DNA of 21,172 bases from Planctomycetaceae bacterium (GTDB taxonomy: Bacteria; Planctomycetota; Planctomycetia; Pirellulales; Pirellulaceae). This document shows positions 14,947 through 21,172 of this stretch, one piece after another (position 1 is the first letter of the stretch; each line of letters opens with the position of its first letter). Under the pieces are notes generated by a model, which was not told the origin of the DNA, did not search any database, and saw only the letters and a list, made by a program, of their open reading frames with translations. The position numbers were made by a program, and so were the translations under genes. The stretch spans positions 1 through 21,172 of the forward strand of contig NYXM01000008.1 in the NCBI GenBank assembly GCA_002685655.1, given 5' to 3'.

Positions 14947-16122
14947 ATGAGAATTGCGTACTTCGACTGCACGAGCGGAATCAGCGGCGACATGACACTC
15001 GGAGCATTGGTCGACGCCGGTGTTGACCTCAGTTCCATTCAGGCCGGAATCGACTCGCTGGGGCTGCCGAGTTGCCGGCTGACCCAGGAAGAAGTCAAAC
15101 GCAAGGGGTTTCGCGCCACGAAGGTTGAGGTCGTCCATGAGCCCGAACATGCGCACCGCCATCTGCACCACATTACGGACATGATCGAAGGAAGCTCGCT
15201 GACCGAAAGCCAGAAAGAACTCGCCAAACGTATCTTCACGCGACTCGGCGAAGCCGAAGCCAAGGTCCACGGAACAACAATTCGGAAGGTGCATTTTCAT
15301 GAGGTTGGCGCAGTCGATTCCATCGCGGATATCGTCGGCAGCGCGATCGGGCTGGATCTGTTGGGGGTCGATCGAATTGTCTGTTCCCCAATTCCGACGG
15401 GCACTGGGCACATCATGATCGCACACGGACGGGTCGGTGTCCCGGCACCGGCCACGGCCGAACTGTTGACCGGCATCCCCCTGGAAGACTCGGCGATTGA
15501 GGCGGAATTGACCACTCCAACGGGTGCCGCAATCGTGGCCACCGTGGTTGATGAATTCGGGCCGCTGCCGGGTATGACGATCAATGCGATCGGCTATGGG
15601 GCCGGCACGCGCGAACTGGACGAACAAGCCAACGTCGTACGATTGATCGTTGGCACGACCCCAGAGAGCCTGCACGCTGATCAGGTGTCGGTTCTGGAAA
15701 CGAATATCGACGACGTGGCCGGCGAAGTGATCGGCCACTGCACCACACTTCTGGCCGAATCCGGCGCGTTGGATGTCTACACAACGGCAATTCAGATGAA
15801 AAAGAACCGCCCAGGCGTCAAGATCACCGTTCTATGTCAGGCAGGCGATATTGCCAAATTAGAGAGGATTCTCTTTCGTGAAACCGCAACATTGGGGATC
15901 CGCCGCTGGTCGGCCAGCCGTCATAAACTCGACCGCCGCCCGCATGATGTCGAGACCCAGTGGGGCCGCATCGAAGGCAAACTAGCGACGCTATCTGATG
16001 GCGGCACCAGCTTTTCGCCAGAATACGAGTCTTGCCGAAAGGTGGCCGCAGCGAGTAATGTCCCGCTTAAGCAGATTTACGACGAGGCACGAAACGCGTG
16101 GCGGAAGGCGGACGCGAGGTAG
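14947..16122 (+). CDS. larC: LarC, nickel insertion enzyme for the nickel-pincer (NPN) cofactor
   Basis: The 391-residue protein matches LarC, which inserts nickel in a CTP-dependent reaction into pyridinium-3,5-bisthiocarboxylic acid mononucleotide. This is the final step in making the cofactor of lactate racemase and related LarA enzymes. Signatures are MRIAYFDCTSGISGDMTLGALVDAG at the start, the His-rich HAHRHLHHITDMIE (about 60-75), KVHFHEVGAVDSIADIVG, and PTGTGHIMIAHGRVGVPAPATAELL. The C-terminal domain opens with LETNIDDVAGEVIG and continues with MKKNRPGVKITVLC. In Lactobacillus plantarum larC is read through a frameshift; here it is one continuous frame. No larA, larB or larE lies in the window. 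The ATG has no strong Shine-Dalgarno motif. Confidence 0.93.
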   Translation: MRIAYFDCTSGISGDMTLGALVDAGVDLSSIQAGIDSLGLPSCRLTQEEVKRKGFRATKVEVVHEPEHAHRHLHHITDMIEGSSLTESQKELAKRIFTRLGEAEAKVHGTTIRKVHFHEVGAVDSIADIVGSAIGLDLLGVDRIVCSPIPTGTGHIMIAHGRVGVPAPATAELLTGIPLEDSAIEAELTTPTGAAIVATVVDEFGPLPGMTINAIGYGAGTRELDEQANVVRLIVGTTPESLHADQVSVLETNIDDVAGEVIGHCTTLLAESGALDVYTTAIQMKKNRPGVKITVLCQAGDIAKLERILFRETATLGIRRWSASRHKLDRRPHDVETQWGRIEGKLATLSDGGTSFSPEYESCRKVAAASNVPLKQIYDEARNAWRKADAR

Positions 16123-16192
16123 CTGATACCCCTGTCGCCAAATTGCGGCGCGTGCCGTCCAGACTTGCCGTCGATCGGAAGGAGCCGATCCT

Positions 16193-16855
16193 GTGCCCGA
16201 ATCCATCAGTACGCCAGCAATCGCAGATTCTCTCGCGCGAGCAATTGCCGAAGGTCCCATCGTGGCCAGCATGGTGTCCGGCGCCATGCTGGCGCTCGGG
16301 ATCGCGATGATGCTCGTGATCTTGTTGCGCCGATCGGGCAGGTACTATCACAAGCTGAAACGCCAGGCCAAAAGAGCGGCCAAACCGACTGCCCAGCAGA
16401 CCCGACGCGAAGAGCAAATGGCGAACATGTTCGATCGCGCCAGCCCACTCTTGGATGCTCCATCGACGGTCGTACGCTGGCAAGTGGAGATGCAAGAGCT
16501 AGCCCGCGAACTCAAGGCCGAAATCGACACGAAAATGAGGATCTTGCAAGTCCTCGTCCGACGATCCAATGAAGCGGCCGAGCGGCTAGAAGCGGCTGCG
16601 GCACGCGCCGAACGACTCGGCTGTGTGGACCGCCGGCAAGCAGTTGAGCTTGACTCGATCGAATCCCTGGCGGAAGACGCCGCGGCAAATCGAAGCGCAA
16701 CCCCATCGCCTCCTGTGCCAGCCTATTCCGATCAGGTCTACGCGATGGCAGATTCCGGCACTAACGCGGCGGACATTGCCAATCACATTGGATTGCCCAT
16801 CGGCGATGTCGAACTCGTACTGAGCCTACGATCACAATCGGGCGAATCTGTGTGA
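16193..16855 (+). CDS. Single-pass membrane protein with coiled coil and C-terminal helical motif, unknown function
   Basis: I do not recognise a named gene. The 220-residue product starts at a GTG eight bases after a strong GGAAGGAG. It has one hydrophobic segment at about residues 22-45 (IVASMVSGAMLALGIAMMLVILL) followed by a basic stretch, so the bulk is probably cytoplasmic. A charged heptad-like helix (about 95-145) suggests a coiled coil, then a Pro/Ser/Ala linker (about 165-178). The last part, YAMADSGTNAADIANHIGLPIGDVELVLSLR, looks like a short helix-turn-helix. It recalls the tail of DUF6115/SwrB-like or DUF2802 proteins, but this is from memory only. It starts 70 bases after larC on the same strand and may be cotranscribed. 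Confidence 0.8.
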   Translation: MPESISTPAIADSLARAIAEGPIVASMVSGAMLALGIAMMLVILLRRSGRYYHKLKRQAKRAAKPTAQQTRREEQMANMFDRASPLLDAPSTVVRWQVEMQELARELKAEIDTKMRILQVLVRRSNEAAERLEAAAARAERLGCVDRRQAVELDSIESLAEDAAANRSATPSPPVPAYSDQVYAMADSGTNAADIANHIGLPIGDVELVLSLRSQSGESV

Positions 16856-16970
16856 GTAGCTTGCGGGGCGTTTGCATGAAACAACATGTTGTGGGCCGGT
16901 CTCCCGACCCGGCCCACCTTCGCCACCCCGGCACGGTCGGGAGACCGTGCCACAACACGTGAGTAGCTTG
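16852..16970. repeat. Double-hairpin palindromic element flanked by 12-base direct repeats
   Basis: The convergent gap holds two strong hairpins: GTGGGCCGG/CCGGCCCAC (16891-16899 with 16909-16917) and GGCACGGTC/GACCGTGCC (16930-16938 with 16943-16951). The arms also match each other: GGTCTCCCGACC at 16898-16909 is the exact complement of GGTCGGGAGACC at 16935-16946. An outer TGTTGTGG/CCACAACA pair encloses both. The unit is bordered by two identical copies of GTGAGTAGCTTG (16852-16863, 16959-16970). The first overlaps the stop codon of the upstream gene, and the yyaL-like stop follows the second by five bases. It could be a REP/BIME-like insertion and a two-way terminator. Confidence 0.75.
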
Positions 16971-16974
16971 AGGA

Positions 16975-19056
16975 CTAAGACGTCAGTCGCGTGAGCAAGT
17001 CGGAGATGCCAGCTTCGCCGTGGACTGGAGCCTGGCAGGCAAAGTTCTCGCAGACGTAGACCGTTGTGCCGCCTCCTGCCTGGCGTTTTCCCAGGAACAG
17101 CGGTGCCAGATGGGGCGATTGGTACTGATCCTCCGCATCGGCAGGACGACCGGCGATCACACAATTGGGAAGGAAATGCCGTCTGAATCGTGCGGCTGTC
17201 TGCTGGATTCCAGAGGGGTCTTCACTGGACGCATCGGGTCCAACGAAGACGATTGCGCGCGTTGGGCCGATCAGTAGGTTCGCGGCAACAAGCATCTGTC
17301 CGGTGGCGGTCGGTGAGTTCATCATCGTCTCGTGCGCCATTTCCAGCGTGCCACGTGCCGCATCCAAGTAGTCCGCACGACCGCACAACGTGCCAAGCCG
17401 CAATAGCGCCGTCGCTGCCATCGAGTTTCCGCTGGGAACACTGCTGTCGTGAAGGTCCTTGTTCCGGGCAATCAACGCCTCGTGATCGTCAGCGGTAAAA
17501 AAGAAACCGCCTTGCTTCTGATCCGCAAAGTGAACCAACATCACATTGGCAAGGGCAACGGCTTCGTCGATCCAAGCCTCGTCAAAACTGGCTTCATACA
17601 ACGTCACCATCGCACAAGTCAGGTACGCGTAATCGTCCAGATACGCAGCCAGTCTTGCCTTCCCATGTCGCCAACAATGCAACATGCGGCCGTTGTCGGC
17701 TCGTAAGTCGGACAGCAAGAATTTGGCGGCCCGGGCGGCCGCGTCGTAGTACTGCGGGGCACCGAGGACCCCGGCGGCTCTGGCCAGCGCGTCGATCATC
17801 AGGCCGTTCCAACTGACCAGGACCTTGTCGTCTTTACCTGGACGAATGCGTCTTCCCCGCACAGCACGCAACTTCGCACGCGAATCGGCCAGTTCGGCGC
17901 TCAATTCCCCGAGGTCCCAATTTCGCAGTCTTGCGGCCTGCTCGATGGTCCGAGGCAGATTCAGAATGTTCTGGCCCTCAAAATTGCCGACCTCTGTAAC
18001 ATCGTAAACGTCGCAAAACCGTTCCCCGCGTTGCTGGCCCAAGACTTCGCGAATTTCCGCAGGCGTCCAGACGTAGAACTTTCCTTCGACACCTTCACTG
18101 TCAGCATCCTCGGTGCTATGAAATCCGCCCTCATCGTCGGTCATTTCGCGGAGAATATACTCGATCGTCTCGCGCGCCACTTCCGCGTATTCTTGGTTCC
18201 CTGTCGCCAGGAACCCCTCTAGATAGGCACTGGTCAACAGGGCGTTGTCGTAAAACATTTTCTCGAAATGTGGCACCAACCAGCGCTGATCAACGGAGTA
18301 GCGAGCAAAGCCGCCGGCCAGATGATCGTAAATCCCGCCGTGCGCCATTTTGTCGAGGTTCAATGTGACCATGCCGAGCCATTGGTCCTTTCTTGAGCGG
18401 GACCACGCCCGCAACAGTAACTGCAGATCCATTGGGTGCGGGAATTTTGGCGCACGCCCAAATCCGCCATACGTGAAGTCAAACACGCGTTCCAACTTGG
18501 CGGCCGCCGCGCTGAATGAGTCTTCCGTAATGGTCGTGGCATCGGTCGTGGCGGCCGCAAACTCGCAGAGGTGATCCGTCAATTTCCCTGCCTGCTCGAC
18601 TGCGGCGTCGCGCCGGTTTTTCCACGCATCCGCAACGGCAATCAAGACTTGCTCAAACCCAGGCATCCCCTGCCGCGGTTCAGGGGGCCAGTAGGTCCCC
18701 CCATAAAATGGCTGCAGGTTGGGCGTCAGGAATACAGACATCGGCCAACCGCCATGGCCGGTCATCAATTGCACCGCGTTCATGTAAATCTGGTCAAGAT
18801 CGGGCCGCTCTTCTCGGTCGACTTTCACGCAGACAAACAGCTCATTCATCTTCTCCGCAATGGCCTCGTTTTCGAAACTCTCGTGCTCCATCACATGGCA
18901 CCAGTGACAGGCCGAGTAACCGATCGAAAGAAAAATCGGCTTATCATCAGCGCGTGAAAGTTCGTGCGCCTCGAGGCTCCAGGGATACCAGTCGACTGGA
19001 TTGTCGGCGTGCTGCAACAAGTAAGGGCTGGATTCGTTGGCCAGTCGATTTGCCAT
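16975..19056 (-). CDS. YyaL/SPATA20-like protein: thioredoxin-fold domain plus six-hairpin glycosidase-like domain
   Basis: The 693-residue protein belongs to the DUF255 thioredoxin-domain family (bacterial YyaL, animal SPATA20), whose function is not established. The N-terminal domain carries the family start [24 protein letters not shown], the redox-like motif C50-H-W-C53 in [19 protein letters not shown], then [16 protein letters not shown] and [11 protein letters not shown]. The larger C-terminal part (from about 200) shows [36 protein letters not shown] and [17 protein letters not shown], as in (alpha/alpha)6 barrels. A GGAG six bases before the ATG at 19056 sets the start; the longer open frame to 19287 would overlap panB. 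It lies 85 bases after panB. The only notable feature of that gap is a hairpin CCCGCCGA-CGCA-TCGGCGGG (19080-19099). Confidence 0.92.
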   Translation of the reverse strand: MANRLANESSPYLLQHADNPVDWYPWSLEAHELSRADDKPIFLSIGYSACHWCHVMEHESFENEAIAEKMNELFVCVKVDREERPDLDQIYMNAVQLMTGHGGWPMSVFLTPNLQPFYGGTYWPPEPRQGMPGFEQVLIAVADAWKNRRDAAVEQAGKLTDHLCEFAAATTDATTITEDSFSAAAAKLERVFDFTYGGFGRAPKFPHPMDLQLLLRAWSRSRKDQWLGMVTLNLDKMAHGGIYDHLAGGFARYSVDQRWLVPHFEKMFYDNALLTSAYLEGFLATGNQEYAEVARETIEYILREMTDDEGGFHSTEDADSEGVEGKFYVWTPAEIREVLGQQRGERFCDVYDVTEVGNFEGQNILNLPRTIEQAARLRNWDLGELSAELADSRAKLRAVRGRRIRPGKDDKVLVSWNGLMIDALARAAGVLGAPQYYDAAARAAKFLLSDLRADNGRMLHCWRHGKARLAAYLDDYAYLTCAMVTLYEASFDEAWIDEAVALANVMLVHFADQKQGGFFFTADDHEALIARNKDLHDSSVPSGNSMAATALLRLGTLCGRADYLDAARGTLEMAHETMMNSPTATGQMLVAANLLIGPTRAIVFVGPDASSEDPSGIQQTAARFRRHFLPNCVIAGRPADAEDQYQSPHLAPLFLGKRQAGGGTTVYVCENFACQAPVHGEAGISDLLTRLTS

Positions 19057-19079
19057 CGGTGGCTCCTGCTTTGCCGTCA

Positions 19080-19099
19080 CCCGCCGACGCATCGGCGGG
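19080..19099 (-). other. Hairpin between panB and the yyaL-like gene
   Basis: A perfect eight-base-pair stem (CCCGCCGA/TCGGCGGG) with a four-base loop lies in the 85-base gap, about 14 bases upstream of the GGAG ribosome-binding site of the downstream gene. No T-run follows in either direction, so it is not a typical intrinsic terminator. It may mark the 3' end of a panB transcript or limit read-through. Confidence 0.4.
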
Positions 19100-19141
19100 A
19101 AGCAATCGATGGCGACGATTCGGGGGACAGCGGCAAACGGA

Positions 19142-19981
19142 CTATTTGTAAGATTCGATGCCTTCAGGAAAGCGTCCTTTTCGAACGTCTTCGCAAAACT
19201 CGTCTGCCGCGGCTCGGATCGTCTCCGCGAGATTCGTGTACTGGCGAGCAAAACGAGGGACGTAACCGCTGGTGAGTCCCAGCACATCGTGCGTTACCAA
19301 GACTTGTCCGTCACACTGCGGGCCGGCACCAATGCCGATCGTTGGAACTGACAACGCATCCGTGATCTTTCCGGCAATTTCGGTCGGAATGCACTCCATC
19401 AGCACTGCGAACGCGCCAGACTGTTCGGCGGTCAGTGCATCATTCAACAGCCGCGATTCGTCACGTTGTACCTTGTATCCACCCAACTGATGAACAGCCT
19501 GCGGGCTCAACCCAACGTGTGCCATGACCGGGATGCCGGCGCCCGCTAGCCCGCTGATGATCTCAGCCTGCTCGGCACCACACTCCAATTTGACCGCCTG
19601 ACAACGGGTCTCCTTCAAAATGCGAGCCGCGTTCTCGATGGCTTTGTGCACGCCAAGCCGATACGTCGGAAAGGGCATGTCGACGATCACCAGGGCCTGT
19701 TGGACGGCACGTCCGACGATCTCGGCGTGATAAATAATTTGGTCCATCGTAACGGGAAGGGTGTTTTCATGCCCTTGCACCACCACGGAAACACTGTCAC
19801 CGACCAGGATTCCATCGACTCCAGCCTCGTCCAGCAGTTGGGCGAGAGGGTAATCGTAGGCCGTCAGCATCGTGATTTTCCGGCCCTCAGACTTCATTTT
19901 CTGAAAATCCGGCGCTGTCTTCCGCCTTGGCTTGGACTTCGGCGGAGGCTCTGGTGTTGGCTGTTCTGTCATGTCTCGCAT
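19142..19981 (-). CDS. panB: 3-methyl-2-oxobutanoate hydroxymethyltransferase
   Basis: This is the first committed enzyme of pantothenate (coenzyme A) synthesis. It transfers a hydroxymethyl group from methylene-tetrahydrofolate to 2-oxoisovalerate to give ketopantoate in the cytoplasm. Family motifs are [47 protein letters not shown] (metal-ligand Asp in GDS), [26 protein letters not shown], the catalytic-Glu region LMECIP, and [23 protein letters not shown]. From the ATG at 19981 it is 279 residues, with a Pro/Lys-rich N-terminal tail of about 20. A second ATG at 19972 and a TTG at 20008 are also possible, and no Shine-Dalgarno motif decides. Other pantothenate genes are not in the window. 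Confidence 0.95.
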   Translation of the reverse strand: MRDMTEQPTPEPPPKSKPRRKTAPDFQKMKSEGRKITMLTAYDYPLAQLLDEAGVDGILVGDSVSVVVQGHENTLPVTMDQIIYHAEIVGRAVQQALVIVDMPFPTYRLGVHKAIENAARILKETRCQAVKLECGAEQAEIISGLAGAGIPVMAHVGLSPQAVHQLGGYKVQRDESRLLNDALTAEQSGAFAVLMECIPTEIAGKITDALSVPTIGIGAGPQCDGQVLVTHDVLGLTSGYVPRFARQYTNLAETIRAAADEFCEDVRKGRFPEGIESYK

Positions 19982-20038
19982 TGTGACCGTCGAATTCGAT
20001 AGTGACAACTGGCAGGGCAGTTTTGGCCCCTCCCACCA

Positions 20039-20074
20039 CAGACTCTTTCTCGTAGTCCAAAGTGAAAAAGTCTG
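20039..20074 (-). terminator. Hairpin after the unknown gene, possible terminator
   Basis: On the minus strand CAGACTTTTTC (20074-20064) pairs with GAAAGAGTCTG (20049-20039). This makes 11 base pairs including one G-T wobble, around a 14-base loop. It starts about ten bases after the stop codon at 20084 and ends about 60 bases before the panB start. No T-run follows the stem, so termination is uncertain. It could also be a panB leader structure. Confidence 0.4.
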
Positions 20075-20083
20075 ACCAAGGCG

Positions 20084-21172
20084 TTAGCGCACTTGGGCGA
20101 GGTCTTCCGGACGGCTGATATCGGTCGACTCCTCTTCTGGTCGCCAAGTAATTGTCAACCACGCCTCGTCTTCCGACCAACGGGTCGCAAACTTCCCTGT
20201 TTCAATGTGTTGGCGGACGGTCTCCAGCGCGGAGGATTCTCCTTCCGCGAGTTGCTGCAACCTTGAAGTCATCTCGGTTGCAGCGTCAGATTGCGAAGCT
20301 TGAACGAACACCGATGAATGCAATTGCACAACCAGATGCACATTAGGTTCAGTTTCTGGTGGCGCGGGCAGCGTGGACGGGGGCGCGTCGGTTGTCACGG
20401 CCAATCTCAACATCGCCTCCGTGGTCGAGAATCCCAATCGAGAATCCCGAACCAAAGGCAAATCGCCGTTCGTCTCCAAGAACTCGCGCATCATTCGATT
20501 CAACCGTTCGACGTTGTCTTTGGCAGTCGCTTCAAAGACACGATTGATGCGTTGGCGCTCTTGCTGCTGGGCAATCTGATCGGCGGTTGGCTTACTCGCT
20601 TGGACGCGACGTTTCGCAATTCGCGTCACAAGACCGGACAAGGCACGCGCGGAAGTCGATACGCTGCTTTTAATAAACCGATTAATCGTCGAGAGTTCCT
20701 TGGGTTCGACTAACACACCCGTTTCGGTCAAGTTGACACGAACACTTTTTTCGAAATCCGTCAGACTCTGTGAATGGACCCGGGCAACGGAGACGTTACC
20801 AACGGTCCGACTTGCCACTTGCCCGCGAATTGGAATCTCCAAGACCGCCTTGGTGACGTTTGGAATCAACACGAGATTGGCTGACGCTGTAGTATGTGCC
20901 CAGCCTCGAATCGGTACGCCAAGAATGGTCGTCGCCAAAGGCTGGGTCCGATCAACATTCTGCACGAAGCGGTTAAGGAACTCGCGTGAGAGTGTCACTG
21001 ACGCAATGACATGCTTCGACGTCGAAACAGGTGGATCGGCTATGCGAGACGCATCTTCGGGTCCGTGCAGCAGGGGACCGGACGGAAGACTCGGCTTGAG
21101 CACCACATGGATGCTCGACACGTACGCCCGATCCGGTTCGCTCAGCCGATCCAATGGGACAGTCGTCAGCCG
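20084..21172 (-). CDS. Unrecognised protein, C-terminal part (cut by window edge)
   Basis: The reading frame is open to the right edge, so at least 362 residues are visible and the true start lies outside. The TTG at 21154 is more likely an internal Leu. I do not recognise the family. The visible N-terminal half reads as alternating beta-strand-like segments, for example VTLSREFLNRFVQNVDRTQPLATTILGVPIRGWAHTTASANLVLIPN. A basic helical region follows (ITRIAKRRVQASKPTADQIAQQQERQRINRVFEATAKDN), and then a second beta-rich part with a Pro-rich link (PPSTLPAPPETEPN). A short acidic tail ends the protein. No catalytic motif, cysteine pair or membrane segment is seen. The gene lies upstream of panB on the same strand, with about 100 bases between them. 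Confidence 0.75.
   Translation of the reverse strand, partial: RLTTVPLDRLSEPDRAYVSSIHVVLKPSLPSGPLLHGPEDASRIADPPVSTSKHVIASVTLSREFLNRFVQNVDRTQPLATTILGVPIRGWAHTTASANLVLIPNVTKAVLEIPIRGQVASRTVGNVSVARVHSQSLTDFEKSVRVNLTETGVLVEPKELSTINRFIKSSVSTSARALSGLVTRIAKRRVQASKPTADQIAQQQERQRINRVFEATAKDNVERLNRMMREFLETNGDLPLVRDSRLGFSTTEAMLRLAVTTDAPPSTLPAPPETEPNVHLVVQLHSSVFVQASQSDAATEMTSRLQQLAEGESSALETVRQHIETGKFATRWSEDEAWLTITWRPEEESTDISRPEDLAQVR

Noticed and set aside
14923..15738. A 271-codon open frame on the minus strand opposite larC.
   Set aside because: LarC motifs are continuous on the plus strand over the same bases, so this is a shadow frame.
19057..19287. An N-terminal extension of the YyaL-like protein that overlaps panB.
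   Set aside because: A GGAG ribosome-binding site and the conserved [15 protein letters not shown] start place the beginning at 19056. The overlap would conflict with the panB C terminus.
1..21172. CRISPR arrays, transposase genes, phage genes, tRNA or rRNA genes.
   Set aside because: No regularly spaced repeats, no recognisable transposase or integrase motifs, and no tRNA-like cloverleaf with a TTCGAATC-type arm were seen.

Overview
The window is a largely housekeeping stretch of a bacterial chromosome, most likely a planctomycete of the Pirellula/Rhodopirellula type. I infer this from the combination of traits, not from any search. The traits are a str-S10-spc ribosomal protein cluster without tuf and rpmD, an EF-G that reads like the spdEFG2/mtEFG2 branch, an enlarged L3, frequent GTG starts, and neighbours such as a single-ORF LarC and a YyaL/SPATA20-type protein. 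Base composition is moderately GC rich.

Layout. Positions 1-14637 are all on the minus strand, so they read from high to low coordinates. The str block is rpsL, rpsG, fusA (14637-11542). A 340-base gap follows. It holds a structured repeat and a good sigma70-type promoter. Then comes the S10-spc block: rpsJ, rplC, rplD, rplW, rplB, rpsS, rplV, rpsC, rplP, rpmC, rpsQ, rplN, rplX, rplE, rpsN, rpsH, rplF, rplR, rpsE, rplO, secY (11194-241). The first codons of adk (73-1) run off the left edge. This cluster supplies ribosomal proteins, a translation GTPase and the SecY translocon pore.

Right of a divergent control region (14638-14946) that contains a long palindromic element, the plus strand carries larC (nickel-pincer cofactor insertion) and a small single-pass membrane protein of unknown function (16193-16855). 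These converge, across a double-hairpin element flanked by 12-base direct repeats, on a minus-strand group. That group is a YyaL/SPATA20-like thioredoxin-fold protein, panB (pantothenate synthesis) and the C-terminal part of an unrecognised protein cut by the right edge.

The least ordinary content is non-coding. Two ~125-base copies of a structured repeat (about 84% identical by hand alignment) begin exactly at the stop codons of secY and fusA and show one covarying stem. Two further palindromic elements share the core GTCGGGAG. Among the proteins, S12 carries Arg at position 88, the residue known from streptomycin-resistant mutants. L3 has a ~43-residue insertion, and rpsC and rplP overlap by 62 bases with the rplP ribosome-binding site inside rpsC. 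I found no mobile-element gene, CRISPR array, tRNA or rRNA.
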